Below are positions 8,322 through 16,920 of a stretch of DNA of 64,000 nucleotides, in pieces (positions within the stretch are counted from its first letter, which is position 1; every line of letters begins with the position of its first letter). Where the stretch lies: the NCBI GenBank assembly GCA_021771755.1, contig JAETOL010000009.1:1-64000 (forward strand). Direction: 5' to 3'. This stretch comes from Lachnospiraceae bacterium. GTDB taxonomy: Bacteria > Bacillota > Clostridia > Lachnospirales > Lachnospiraceae. The translations under genes were made by a program, and so were the position numbers. The notes beneath the pieces are model-generated. The model was not told where the DNA came from. It saw only the letters and a program-made list of their open reading frames with translations, and ran no database searches.

Positions 8322-10211
8322 TCAATCCTTTCTTCTGTACTGTTCCAGATATACAAGAAGCACAGAAATATCTGCCGGAGAAACTCCTGATATCCTGGAT
8401 GCCTGTCCGATGGAGATCGGTCTGTATGCCTCCAGCTTCTGTCTGGCTTCGATTCTCAGGCTTCCCACCTTCTCATAATCCAGATCTTCCGGTATCTTCT
8501 TTGCTTCCAGCTTTTTAAACTGCTCTACCTGCTTCATCTGACGTTTAATATAGCCTTCATATTTCAGATTGATCTCCACCTGCTGCTTCACATCCCATGG
8601 AAGCTCCGGGCGGTTTTTATCAATAGGAGCAACATCTTCATAGGTAAGCTCCGGTCTTCTGATCAGCTCGGCAACCGTAGTCCCTGATTTCAGAAGCGTG
8701 CTTTTCTTTTCTTCCAGAAGCGCCTGAACCTCCGGGGTTCCTCCTATGGTGGTATGCTCGGTACGTTTTATTTCCTCCTGGATCGCTTTTTCTTTTTCCA
8801 GGGTTTTCTGATAAGTTTCCTCATCGATCAGACCTGCTTCATATCCCTTTTTCCTCAGGCGGAGGTCTGCATTATCCTGACGGAGAAGAAGACGGTATTC
8901 TGCACGGCTTGTCATCATGCGGTAAGGCTCATGGTTCTCTTTGGTTACCAGATCGTCGATCAGAACACCGATATATGCCTCTGAGCGGTCCAGCACCAGC
9001 ATTTCCCTGCCTTTCAGCTCCATAGAAGCATTGATGCCGGCAATAAGTCCCTGCGCTGCCGCTTCCTCATATCCTGAACTGCCGTTAAACTGCCCGGCGC
9101 TGAAAAGTCCCTTGATATTTTTAAATTCCAGAGTCGGATAAAGCTGTCTGGGGTTAATGCAGTCATACTCGATCGCATAGGCGTTTTTTACGATCCTTGC
9201 GTGTTCCAGTCCGGGAACGGAGTGATACATGGCGTCCTGCACATCCTCCGGAAGGGAACTGGACATTCCTCCGATATACATTTCATTGGTATAAAGCCCC
9301 TCCGGCTCAATAAATACCTGATGACGGTTTTTATCTGCAAATCTGACCACCTTATCCTCAATGGACGGACAATATCTGGGACCAGTCCCCTCGATGGTGC
9401 CGGAATAAAGGGGAGAACGGTCCAGGTTGTTACGAATAATCTCATGGGTCTTTTCGTTTGTATAAGTCAGCCAGCAGGATTTCTGAGGGATCTGCACAGT
9501 TTCCGGGTCTGTAGAAAAAGAAAACGGAACCACTCTCTCATCACCAAACTGCTCTTCCATCTTGGAATAATCGATACTGTTTCCCGCAATACGGGCTGGT
9601 GTTCCTGTTTTGAACCGGAAAATCTCGATTCCCAGTTCCTTCAGAGAATCGGTCAGATAATTGGCTGCCTGCAGACCGTTGGGACCTGTATAATCGCTGA
9701 CATCACCGTAAATACATCGCGCCTTCAGATAGGTTCCTGTACACAGGATCACTGCCTTACAATGATAAACAGCCCCTGAATAAAGCTGCACGCCCGTAAT
9801 CCTTCCGTCTTCCACCAGAAGCTTTGTCACCTCTCCCTGACGGATGGTAAGATTTTCCTGGTTTTCTAATGTTTTTCGCATTTCATTGCTGTAAGCCTGC
9901 TTGTCCGCCTGTGCTCTCAGAGAATGGACGGCCGGTCCCTTTGACTTATTCAGCATTTTGGACTGGATAAAGGTTTTGTCCACATTCTTTCCCATTTCAC
10001 CGCCCAGGGCATCGATTTCTCTTACCAGATGCCCTTTGGAGCTTCCTCCGATATTGGGATTACAGGGCATCAGGGCAATGCTGTCTACGCTGACAGTAAA
10101 CATCACGGTGTCAAATCCAAGCCGCGCACCTGCAAGCGCTGCTTCACAGCCTGCATGTCCCGCGCCTACCACTACAATATCACAATATTTTTCCAGCCTT
10201 TTTTCACTCAT
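8322..10211 (-). CDS. mnmG: tRNA uridine-5-carboxymethylaminomethyl modification enzyme MnmG (GidA)
   Basis: A 629-aa FAD protein that works with MnmE to install the (carboxymethyl)aminomethyl group at C5 of wobble uridine 34. The FAD-binding motif [20 protein letters not shown] is at residues 14-33. Also visible are the [13 protein letters not shown] loop, the long conserved core ([35 protein letters not shown]) and the C-terminal helical MnmE- and tRNA-binding part ([20 protein letters not shown]). The ribosome site AGGAGG overlaps the end of mnmE, so the two partners are probably translated together. Length is normal for the family. Confidence 0.97.
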   Translation of the reverse strand: MSEKRLEKYCDIVVVGAGHAGCEAALAGARLGFDTVMFTVSVDSIALMPCNPNIGGSSKGHLVREIDALGGEMGKNVDKTFIQSKMLNKSKGPAVHSLRAQADKQAYSNEMRKTLENQENLTIRQGEVTKLLVEDGRITGVQLYSGAVYHCKAVILCTGTYLKARCIYGDVSDYTGPNGLQAANYLTDSLKELGIEIFRFKTGTPARIAGNSIDYSKMEEQFGDERVVPFSFSTDPETVQIPQKSCWLTYTNEKTHEIIRNNLDRSPLYSGTIEGTGPRYCPSIEDKVVRFADKNRHQVFIEPEGLYTNEMYIGGMSSSLPEDVQDAMYHSVPGLEHARIVKNAYAIEYDCINPRQLYPTLEFKNIKGLFSAGQFNGSSGYEEAAAQGLIAGINASMELKGREMLVLDRSEAYIGVLIDDLVTKENHEPYRMMTSRAEYRLLLRQDNADLRLRKKGYEAGLIDEETYQKTLEKEKAIQEEIKRTEHTTIGGTPEVQALLEEKKSTLLKSGTTVAELIRRPELTYEDVAPIDKNRPELPWDVKQQVEINLKYEGYIKRQMKQVEQFKKLEAKKIPEDLDYEKVGSLRIEARQKLEAYRPISIGQASRISGVSPADISVLLVYLEQYRRKD

Positions 10212-10225
10212 CTGTCACGTCCTCC

Positions 10226-11599
10226 TTACTTGCCCACGCAGAACTTGGAAAAGATCTCATTTACCAGATCTTCTCCCAGGCTTTCTCCCAGGATCCTTCC
10301 CAGAGCCTCGTAGGCTCCCATAAGATCAATGGAAAAGAAGTCCTCGGGCATTCCCGCTTCAATGCTTTCTGTAACCATTTCCAGACTCTTTTCGGCTTCC
10401 TCCAGGGCTGCCTTATGTCTTGCATTTGTAATATAAACCTCATCGTCAAAGGAAATCTCTCCCTGGAAAAACATCTCCCTGATGGCTTTTTCCAGCTCTT
10501 CTACCCCGGTTTCCTCCACTACGGAAACCGGAATCACCTGACTTCCTGTTTTTTCCTTCAGGCTTCCCATATCCACTGCGGAAGCAAGGTCTGTTTTATT
10601 ATAGATCACGATACTTTTTCTTCCTCTCAAAAGCTCCATGATCTCCTGATCATTTTCATCCAGAGGCTGAGAAGAATCCACCACATACAGGATCAGGTCT
10701 GCTTTTTCTGCCATCTGGCGCGCCTTTTCCACACCGATTTTTTCTACCACATCCTCTGTCTCGCGGATTCCTGCGGTATCAATGATCCTGAGGCTGATCC
10801 CATGAAGGGAAATGTATTCCTCCAGGGTATCTCTGGTCGTTCCGGCAATCTCTGTAACAATCGCCCTGTCTTCTCCTACCAGAAAGTTCAAAAGAGAAGA
10901 TTTTCCTGCATTGGGCTTTCCGAGAATAACGGTACGGATCCCTTCCTGGATCATTTTTCCGTCATCTGCAGAGCTTAACAGCTTCTGAACTTTTTTCTTC
11001 TGCTCTTCCGCCACTTCCAGAAGCTCCTGAGGATATCCTTCCAGATCAAAGTGCTCCGGATCATCCAGAGCGGTTTCTATATAAGCAATATGATGGAGAA
11101 GCTTTCCACGTATTTCTTTTACTGCACGGAGCACAGATCCCTTCAGCTGCTGGACCGAGCTTTTCAGCGCCACCTCGCTCTTTGCCTGGATCACATCCAT
11201 GACCGCCTCTGCCTGGGAAAGATCCAGCCTTCCGTTCAGGAACGCACGCTTGGTAAACTCTCCCGGCTCTGCTACCTGGGCTCCGTTTTTTAATACCGTT
11301 TCCAGAACCCTCTTCATGGCATAAACGCCGCCGTGACAGTCAATCTCCACCGTATCTTCACCAGTGTAGGTTTTTGGTCCCCGCATGACCATTACAAGAA
11401 CCTCATCCACTGTTTCATCTCCGTCATAAATATATCCATAGTGAATGGTATGTGTCTTTACTTCTTTTATATTCTTTCTGCCGTTTTTGGAACGGTAGAT
11501 CCTTGCAATCACATTCATGGCATCTTCACCGCTGATCCGTACAATTCCGATACCGGAAGCACTCATAGCAGTGGAGATTGCTGCTATCGTAGTCTCCAT
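10226..11599 (-). CDS. mnmE: tRNA modification GTPase MnmE (TrmE)
   Basis: The 457-aa GTPase partner of MnmG in wobble-uridine modification. Its three parts are visible: a tetrahydrofolate-binding N-domain (to about residue 118), a helical domain, and an inserted G domain with GKPNAGKSSLL (G1), TTRD (G2), DTAG (G3) and NKTD (G4). It ends in the catalytic CxGK motif FCVGK. An AGGAGG site lies 9 bases before the ATG. A good promoter is embedded in the inverted repeat just upstream, so mnmE-mnmG-rsmG may be expressed independently of the jag-yidC genes. Confidence 0.97.
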   Translation of the reverse strand: METTIAAISTAMSASGIGIVRISGEDAMNVIARIYRSKNGRKNIKEVKTHTIHYGYIYDGDETVDEVLVMVMRGPKTYTGEDTVEIDCHGGVYAMKRVLETVLKNGAQVAEPGEFTKRAFLNGRLDLSQAEAVMDVIQAKSEVALKSSVQQLKGSVLRAVKEIRGKLLHHIAYIETALDDPEHFDLEGYPQELLEVAEEQKKKVQKLLSSADDGKMIQEGIRTVILGKPNAGKSSLLNFLVGEDRAIVTEIAGTTRDTLEEYISLHGISLRIIDTAGIRETEDVVEKIGVEKARQMAEKADLILYVVDSSQPLDENDQEIMELLRGRKSIVIYNKTDLASAVDMGSLKEKTGSQVIPVSVVEETGVEELEKAIREMFFQGEISFDDEVYITNARHKAALEEAEKSLEMVTESIEAGMPEDFFSIDLMGAYEALGRILGESLGEDLVNEIFSKFCVGK

Positions 11600-11615
11600 A
11601 ATTGTTTTTCCTCCT

Positions 11616-11692
11616 AAAAAAAATGTTATTCCGGGAAAAAGCCTACGTCAAGTCCGTATTATTCACGCTTTCACCTAGAATAACATTTTTTG
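11616..11692. repeat. Inverted repeat, terminator-like, upstream of mnmE
   Basis: AAAAAATGTTATTC (ending 11631) is the exact complement of GAATAACATTTTTT (from 11678), separated by 46 bases. On the - strand it lies after jag and directly before the mnmE ribosome site, with eight T bases at its end, so it can terminate the jag transcript. The mnmE promoter lies in its loop and distal arm. Confidence 0.7.
11623..11651 (-). promoter_or_regulatory. Predicted sigma-A promoter for mnmE
   Basis: On the - strand TTGACG (11646-11651) is followed after exactly 17 bases by TAACAT (11623-11628). Transcription would start near 11616, leaving a leader of under 20 bases before the mnmE ATG. Confidence 0.55.
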
Positions 11693-11709
11693 TCAGATGT
11701 ATCTACATC

Positions 11710-12660
11710 TTAATATCTTTTTAATTTTACAACGACATGACGATAAGGCTCTTCGCCCTCGCTTACTGTCTCCACAAATTTATTTCCCTGAAGAGCAGAA
11801 TGGATGATTCTTCTCTCATATGGGTTCATCGGCTCAAGAACTACCGGCTTTCTGGTTTTCTTTACCTTGTAGGCAATTCCTCTTGCCAGATTTTCCAGTG
11901 TTTCTTTTCTTCTTCTGCGGTAATCCTCTGTATCCAGTTTTACACGAATATAAGTGGATTTTCCTTTATTTACCACAAGGCTGGTCAGATACTGCAGGGA
12001 ATCAAGAGTCTGTCCTCTTTTTCCGATAAGGATACCCATATCCTGGCCTTCAAAATCAACCTCAAGACAGCCGTCTTTTGTATTGTATTTGGATGTGATC
12101 TGAACCTCTCCCAAATCCATGGAAGTAAATACTTCTTTCAGGAATACAAGAGCTCTTTCTTCGATCTCTCTGATCTCTTCCGGATCAGAGATCACTTCGA
12201 TCTCCCTTGCCGGTTTTACCGGTTTTTCTTTCGGAAGCTTTTCTTTTGGCTCTCTTACCGGTTTTTCGCGGAAAGTTTTTTCCTTGACCGGCTTCGGCTG
12301 TTTTTCTTTCGGTTCTTCTGTTTTTTCTTTTACCTCTTTTGCCGGTTCTTCTTTCTTCTCCGGTTTATAAGAAGGCTTTGTATTCTGTCTGGATACCGGC
12401 TTCGGCGCTTTTTTCTCTTCTTTAAAAGAACCAAGTTTTACTGAATCTACGATCTTTTCGATTTCAGCATCCTCTGCAGTTTCCTGAATCCTGCGTACTT
12501 TAATGATCGCCGGTTTGCTTCCAAATCCAAAGAACCCGGAGCTTCCTTCAGAAACTACCTGAATATCTAACTGATCGCTGGATACGCCCAGCTCAATACA
12601 CGCTTTTGTGATAGCTTCATTTTTCGTTTTTGCCGAAAACTGAACATATTCTTCCATCAT
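11710..12660 (-). CDS. jag: RNA-binding protein Jag/KhpB (SpoIIIJ-associated)
   Basis: A 316-aa RNA-binding protein. It has a Jag_N domain (residues 1-50, EEYVQFSAKTKNEAITKACIELG), a KH domain (GILIGKRGQTLDSLQYL) and a C-terminal R3H domain (NPYERRIIHSALQ, with the R-x3-H core). Between Jag_N and KH lies a Lys/Glu/Pro-rich repetitive linker of about 100 residues (repeated KEKP, KPVKE and EPKEK units), longer than in B. subtilis Jag (about 200 aa in all). It follows yidC by 18 bases, the usual pairing. Two adjacent ATGs are possible; the first gives 316 aa. Confidence 0.93.
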   Translation of the reverse strand: MMEEYVQFSAKTKNEAITKACIELGVSSDQLDIQVVSEGSSGFFGFGSKPAIIKVRRIQETAEDAEIEKIVDSVKLGSFKEEKKAPKPVSRQNTKPSYKPEKKEEPAKEVKEKTEEPKEKQPKPVKEKTFREKPVREPKEKLPKEKPVKPAREIEVISDPEEIREIEERALVFLKEVFTSMDLGEVQITSKYNTKDGCLEVDFEGQDMGILIGKRGQTLDSLQYLTSLVVNKGKSTYIRVKLDTEDYRRRRKETLENLARGIAYKVKKTRKPVVLEPMNPYERRIIHSALQGNKFVETVSEGEEPYRHVVVKLKRY

Positions 12661-12678
12661 TAACCCCTCCGTTCCTTC

Positions 12679-13971
12679 TTATTTCTTCTTGTTTCTCTCA
12701 TCAAAGCTTCTTACAAGATTTGCTTTTGCCGTAATACTGTCCGGTTTGGCATTTACTGCCTTTTTGTAGGACTCTTCTACTTTTCTTGCACGCTCTGCTT
12801 CCGGAGAACCACTGTTTCCTTTATCGATCTTGTTGATATTTTTTACGCTCTGATGAGCCTGATTGGTGATCTTCTGAGGAGGAAGTCCTGCTTTTGCTCT
12901 CTTCTCCTCGATCTTTTTCATATTTTCATTGATCAGAACCTCAATATCCATCTTATCCAGATGACGGTTGATCAGAACCTGCTGCACGCTTCGCACAACT
13001 GCACTGAAGATCCAGTAAATACCAAGACCTACAGGGAAGGTAAAGCAGAAAAATGCAGACATCAGAGGCATTACCATGTTCATGGTCTTCATGGAGTTTG
13101 CCATCGGATTGCTGTCGTCATTATTCTGTGCTGCCTGCGGCATAAGCTTCAGGTTCAGTACCTGAGTTCCCCATGATAACAGCGGGATCAGAAGTGCTAC
13201 TACTGCAAGAAGAATAGATCCTCCTACAAATGCTGCTTTGATATAGTTCCATGGCATTTCTGCAATGTTCAGCCCGAGGAAACTCTGCATATGAGCAATT
13301 TCCGATGCTGTGCTGTTGATCGTATCTGAAAATCCAGCAAACTGATTCATCTCTCCCAGTGTCTTCCACTGGTCAGGAGAAAGTGCATACAGAAAGTCAA
13401 TAACGGAGTTGGAAGTTGCTGTGCTTCCGTCAAGGATCAGACGTACACGGGTCATCTTGTTTTCGGTAATAAAATCCTGAAGGATATTTGTGTATCCGCT
13501 TACACCGATGATCTGGGATGCCACACCATCAAGTACGTTTTTTACACTGCCTACATAAGCAGGGATATTCTGGATAACATGCCACAGAGACCACAGGATC
13601 GGCAGCTGGATCAAAAGCTGTACACAGCTTCCGGTAGGTGATACTCCGTATTTCTGATATACGGCTGAGGTTTCTTCCTGCATTTTCTGCATGGAAACCT
13701 GGTCTTTTTTATTCTGATATTTTTTCTGGATCTTCATAAGCTCCGGCTGCATAACAGAACTCAGCTTGGAGAATTTCTGCTGTTTGATCTGCAGAGGGGT
13801 CATAAAAAGATAGATCAGAATACTGAAAATGACAATACAAAGACCAAGATTCTGGATTCCGAATAATCCGTCAAGGAATTTGTAAATACCGTTCATGATC
13901 CATCCCATAACAACTGAGATCTGACCGATGATCGGCGTCGAGTTCTTTGTAGCTAAAATCATCAATTCCAA
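12679..13971 (-). CDS. yidC: Membrane protein insertase YidC/Oxa1 family
   Basis: This 430-aa polytopic protein inserts and folds membrane proteins, with or without SecYEG. The Oxa1 core is visible: a first helix near residues 38-58, the cytoplasmic hairpin rich in Lys and Gln (MTPLQIKQQKFSKLSSVMQPELMKIQ...), then helices around VQLLIQLPILWSLWHVIQN and the C-terminal LMSAFFCFTFPVGLGIYWIFS. A charged tail follows, as in other Firmicutes. It has no lipoprotein signal. The start is TTG at 13971, nine bases after AGGAGG; the first in-frame ATG is 18 bases from that site and therefore less likely. The insert between helices 2 and 3 (about residues 140-230) is larger than in B. subtilis SpoIIIJ. 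Confidence 0.93.
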   Translation of the reverse strand: MELMILATKNSTPIIGQISVVMGWIMNGIYKFLDGLFGIQNLGLCIVIFSILIYLFMTPLQIKQQKFSKLSSVMQPELMKIQKKYQNKKDQVSMQKMQEETSAVYQKYGVSPTGSCVQLLIQLPILWSLWHVIQNIPAYVGSVKNVLDGVASQIIGVSGYTNILQDFITENKMTRVRLILDGSTATSNSVIDFLYALSPDQWKTLGEMNQFAGFSDTINSTASEIAHMQSFLGLNIAEMPWNYIKAAFVGGSILLAVVALLIPLLSWGTQVLNLKLMPQAAQNNDDSNPMANSMKTMNMVMPLMSAFFCFTFPVGLGIYWIFSAVVRSVQQVLINRHLDKMDIEVLINENMKKIEEKRAKAGLPPQKITNQAHQSVKNINKIDKGNSGSPEAERARKVEESYKKAVNAKPDSITAKANLVRSFDERNKKK

Positions 13972-13988
13972 TTTTCAAATCCTCCTGA

Positions 13989-14198
13989 TCATGGCACAGG
14001 ATCATATCCTCCATGAGAAAAAGGATTGCACCTTAATATTCTCCATAAGGCAAGCAACCCTCCCTTGACTGCGCCATATTTTTCAATTGCTTCTAAACCA
14101 TATTGAGAACATGTGGGAATATAAGGACATTTTGTTCTCTTCATCGGTGACAGATATTTCTGATAAAGTCGTATCAGTTTAATTAGAAATTTCTTCAT
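13989..14198 (-). CDS. yidD: Membrane protein insertion efficiency factor YidD
   Basis: A 69-aa basic, cysteine-containing protein that assists YidC. It shows the complete family pattern: an amphipathic N-terminal helix ([18 protein letters not shown]), C-x-Y-x-P-T-C-S-Y-like residues ([20 protein letters not shown]), [15 protein letters not shown] and the C-terminal GGYDPVP. ATG 14198 has an AGGTGAG ribosome site and lies inside the end of rnpA (20-base overlap). The GTG at 14210 is also in frame but overlaps that site. Confidence 0.95.
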   Translation of the reverse strand: MKKFLIKLIRLYQKYLSPMKRTKCPYIPTCSQYGLEAIEKYGAVKGGLLALWRILRCNPFSHGGYDPVP

Positions 14199-14541
14199 TT
14201 TTCTTCTCACCTGCTATCTGATGCTTTCTTGCAAGGTGCAGCAATGCGCTTTCGATCTCCTGATAGCTTTTTTCCTTTGCTGACGGCCTGGCTATTACTA
14301 CGATATCCAGACTATTCTTAAATAACAGTTCGTTTAAACGATAGCTTTCCCTTATCAGCCTGGTGACCCTGTGGCGTACCACACTATTCCCTACTTTTTT
14401 ACTTACTGATATTCCCAGACGATTCTTCATGTACTGATTTTCCAGTACGTACATCACCAGATACCGATTTGCATAAGATGTTCCATGTCTGTAAACCTGT
14501 TGAAAATCACTGTTTCTTTTCAAGGACTCTGAATATTTCAT
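14179..14541 (-). CDS. rnpA: Ribonuclease P protein component
   Basis: The 120-aa protein subunit of RNase P, which helps the catalytic RNA remove 5' leaders from tRNA precursors. It contains the family segments [14 protein letters not shown] near the N-terminus and [29 protein letters not shown], the conserved RNR-like basic helix that contacts RNA. It sits between rpmH and yidD, the universal order left of oriC. A hairpin terminator separates it from rpmH, so much of the ribosomal-protein transcript may stop before reaching it. Confidence 0.96.
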   Translation of the reverse strand: MKYSESLKRNSDFQQVYRHGTSYANRYLVMYVLENQYMKNRLGISVSKKVGNSVVRHRVTRLIRESYRLNELLFKNSLDIVVIARPSAKEKSYQEIESALLHLARKHQIAGEKKNEEISN

Positions 14542-14595
14542 CGAATCCTCCTTTGATTACAAAATTAATGGTACAGGATTATTCCTGCATAGAAG

Positions 14596-14620
14596 AAAAG
14601 ACCACAAAACTGCGGTCTTA
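14596..14620 (-). terminator. Hairpin terminator after rpmH
   Basis: On the - strand AAGACCGC-AGTTTT-GTGGTCTT followed by TTC forms an eight-pair stem (one G-U) with a short T run, between the rpmH stop and rnpA. It probably lowers rnpA expression relative to rpmH. Confidence 0.75.
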
Positions 14621-14629
14621 TATCTTAGC

Positions 14630-14764
14630 TTACGCTGATAACTGCTTTCTTCCTTTTAATCTTCTTGCAGCTAATACTTTACGGCCGCCCTTTGTGCTCA
14701 TGCGGGCTCTGAATCCGTGAACTTTAGCTCTTGATCTCTTTTTCGGCTGAAATGTCATTTTCAT
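14630..14764 (-). CDS. rpmH: 50S ribosomal protein L34
   Basis: A 44-aa, extremely basic ribosomal protein: [18 protein letters not shown], then a GFR-x-RM-x-T-x-GGRKVL-type core, ending in GRKQLSA. Length and sequence are those of bacterial L34. AGGAGGT lies 8-14 bases before the ATG. It is the first gene leftward from oriC and has a strong promoter upstream. Confidence 0.97.
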   Translation of the reverse strand: MKMTFQPKKRSRAKVHGFRARMSTKGGRKVLAARRLKGRKQLSA

Positions 14765-14825
14765 AGGTAAAGCACCTCCTTTATCTATTATCCAATTTTA
14801 AATTTTCTCATAGAACATCATTTCA

Positions 14826-14854
14826 ATTATATTCATAAACCCCCTGTTCGTCAA
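14826..14854 (-). promoter_or_regulatory. Strong promoter for rpmH
   Basis: On the - strand TTGACG (14849-14854) and a perfect TATAAT (14826-14831) are separated by 17 bases. It drives rpmH leftward and lies at the left edge of oriC. Confidence 0.8.
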
Positions 14855-14989
14855 GCAGAAATTAAGATTTTTCCGCAAAATAAGACTTTTCCATTGCCAT
14901 AAATAAAGTTTGAAAAATACGAAAGCACACTTTTCAAACTTTGATTTTTGGATTGTTTTTATAATCAACATACCTATGTGGAAATCTAT

Positions 14990-15245
14990 AGTTAACGTAA
15001 AGTTATGCACATTTTGTGGATAACTTGTGGATAACTTTTGTTTTTCCCTTGTGAATATCCACATTTTTCGACTTTTTTATACACATTATGTTAATAAAAC
15101 CCTTTATTTTACAGTATTTTTTCCGTGGAAAAAGTTATACACAATCCCCAGGGGTATTTATCCACTATCCCGGATCTTATGTAAACCTATTGATGTTTTT
15201 CCACAGATTGCCAGTTATCCACATGTGGAAAAATGTGTATAACTA
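14990..15245. other. oriC, main DnaA-box cluster between rpmH and dnaA
   Basis: This non-coding AT-rich stretch holds perfect DnaA boxes (TTATCCACA or its complement) at 15015-15023, 15026-15034 and 15215-15223. One-mismatch boxes are at 15055-15063, 15135-15143, 15158-15166 and 15234-15242, and TGTGGAAAA is at 15224-15232. Genes are transcribed away from it on both sides. The flanks (14860-15000 and 15243-15300) are AT-rich and are candidates for the unwinding element. Confidence 0.92.
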
Positions 15246-15263
15246 TAAAACTTGAAATAAGGA

Positions 15264-15292
15264 TTGCGAAAAACAATGATTTATTATAATAT
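15264..15292 (+). promoter_or_regulatory. Putative dnaA promoter
   Basis: TTGCGA (15264-15269) precedes TAATAT (15287-15292) by 17 bases; a perfect TATAAT overlaps at 15285-15290. The DnaA box at 15234-15242 lies just upstream, which would allow autorepression by DnaA. Confidence 0.5.
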
Positions 15293-15366
15293 ATAAAAGG
15301 ATATTTATGTCTTTCAGACTAAATATGAACAACTATATGAGCAAATCAGCACCCAGGGGAGTAAAA

Positions 15367-16737
15367 ATGGATAAAGTGATAGAAAAATGGGATGAAATTC
15401 TACAGATTTTGAAAGTAGAATATGATGTGGCCAACGTTGCCTTCAATACTTGGCTGAAGCCTTTGAAAGTTTATGATGTCAAAGACAATGTGGTAACCAT
15501 CATTGTCCCGTCTGAACAGAGTGTTCTGCTTGATATTGTAAATAAAAAATACAGGCTTCCTCTTCAGGTTACGATCTGCGAGGTTACAGGAATGGAAAGC
15601 TGTGAAATTAACTTTATCCTTCCTGAAAACGTGCCGAAAAAAGAAAATCCTTCCTATAATATGTCTGAATCCATGTCTCTTCGTGAGCAGCGCTGCGAAG
15701 AAGCGCATTTGAATCCAAAATATACATTTGACAGCTTTATCGTAGGAAGCAATAACAAATTTGCCCAGGCTGCAGCTCTTGCAGTTGCGGAATCTCCAGG
15801 AGATACTTACAATCCTCTTTTTATTTATGGAGGAGCAGGTCTGGGAAAAACGCATCTTATGCATTCCATCGCTCATTATATCATTGATAATAATGAAAAC
15901 AGTAAAGTTCTTTATGTAACAAGTGAAGAATTTACCAATGAGCTGATTGAAACCATCCGTAACGGAAATAACTCCGCAATGTCCAAATTCCGCGAAAAAT
16001 ACAGGAATATTGACGTACTTCTTGTCGATGATATCCAGTTTATTATAGGAAAAGAGTCTACACAGGAAGAATTTTTTCATACTTTTAACAGTCTGCACAG
16101 TGCTAAAAAACAGATTATCATTTCCTCAGATAAACCGCCAAAAGATATGGAAATTCTGGAAGAACGTTTCCGTTCCAGATTTGAGTGGGGTCTGATCGCA
16201 GATATTACGCTGCCGGATTATGAAACGCGAATGGCAATTCTTCATAAAAAAGAAGAACTGGATGGCTATAATATCAGTGAAGAAGTTATTAAATACATAG
16301 CAACAAACATAAAATCAAACATTCGTGAGCTGGAAGGTGCTTTTAACAAAGTTATGGCAAGTTCCAAGCTTGAAAAAAAGGAAGTTACACTGGAATTAGC
16401 CGAAAAAGCACTGAAAGATATCATTTCCCCTGATCAGCAGAAGGTGATCACACCGGAATATATCATTTCCGTGGTAGCCGAACACTTCCATTTAACTGTT
16501 GCTGACCTTTGCGGAAACAAAAGAAGTTCAAAGATCGTCATGCCAAGACAGATTGCCATGTATTTATGCAGAGACATCATTGATACCTCTTTAAAAACCA
16601 TTGGTAAAAATCTTGGAAATCGTGACCATACTACAGTTATGCACGGAATTGAGAAGATTGAGAAAGAAATCCAGACAAATGACAATATCAAAAATTCCAT
16701 CGACACTTTGAAAAAGAAGATCAATCCACAGGGTTAA
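15367..16737 (+). CDS. dnaA: Chromosomal replication initiator protein DnaA
   Basis: The 456-aa initiator binds DnaA boxes and opens oriC. Domain I is residues 1 to about 85 (MDKVIEKWDEILQILKVEYD). The AAA+ domain III has Walker A GGAGLGKTH at 155-163, Walker B VLLVDDIQF, and sensor/arginine-finger segments (RFEWGLIADI, SNIRELEGAFNK). Domain IV carries the DNA-binding signature (NLGNRDHTTVMHGIEKI). I choose ATG 15367, preceded by AGGGGAG; an in-frame ATG at 15307 would add 20 residues unlike the family start. DnaA boxes flank the gene on both sides. Confidence 0.97.
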   Translation: MDKVIEKWDEILQILKVEYDVANVAFNTWLKPLKVYDVKDNVVTIIVPSEQSVLLDIVNKKYRLPLQVTICEVTGMESCEINFILPENVPKKENPSYNMSESMSLREQRCEEAHLNPKYTFDSFIVGSNNKFAQAAALAVAESPGDTYNPLFIYGGAGLGKTHLMHSIAHYIIDNNENSKVLYVTSEEFTNELIETIRNGNNSAMSKFREKYRNIDVLLVDDIQFIIGKESTQEEFFHTFNSLHSAKKQIIISSDKPPKDMEILEERFRSRFEWGLIADITLPDYETRMAILHKKEELDGYNISEEVIKYIATNIKSNIRELEGAFNKVMASSKLEKKEVTLELAEKALKDIISPDQQKVITPEYIISVVAEHFHLTVADLCGNKRSSKIVMPRQIAMYLCRDIIDTSLKTIGKNLGNRDHTTVMHGIEKIEKEIQTNDNIKNSIDTLKKKINPQG

Positions 16738-16742
16738 GTACT

Positions 16743-16918
16743 TTATCCACATACCTTACCCCGGGTTTTACACTAAGTTATACAGTTTGAAAGTCTTGAT
16801 TTTTAAGGCTTTTCTATGGTTTTCCATACAATTCACAGCCCCTAAGACGGCTATTGCGGATTTCTTACTATATATTTTTTTAAAAGGCCATTTTCAACCA
16901 GAAAGGGAGTTATACACA
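16743..16918. other. Second DnaA-box region between dnaA and dnaN
   Basis: A perfect TTATCCACA is at 16743-16751, just after the dnaA stop, and TTATACACA (one mismatch) is at 16910-16918, next to the dnaN start. The 180-base gap is otherwise AT-rich with no gene. Together with the main cluster this gives a bipartite origin like that of B. subtilis, with dnaA between the two box clusters. Confidence 0.6.
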
Positions 16919-16920
16919 AC

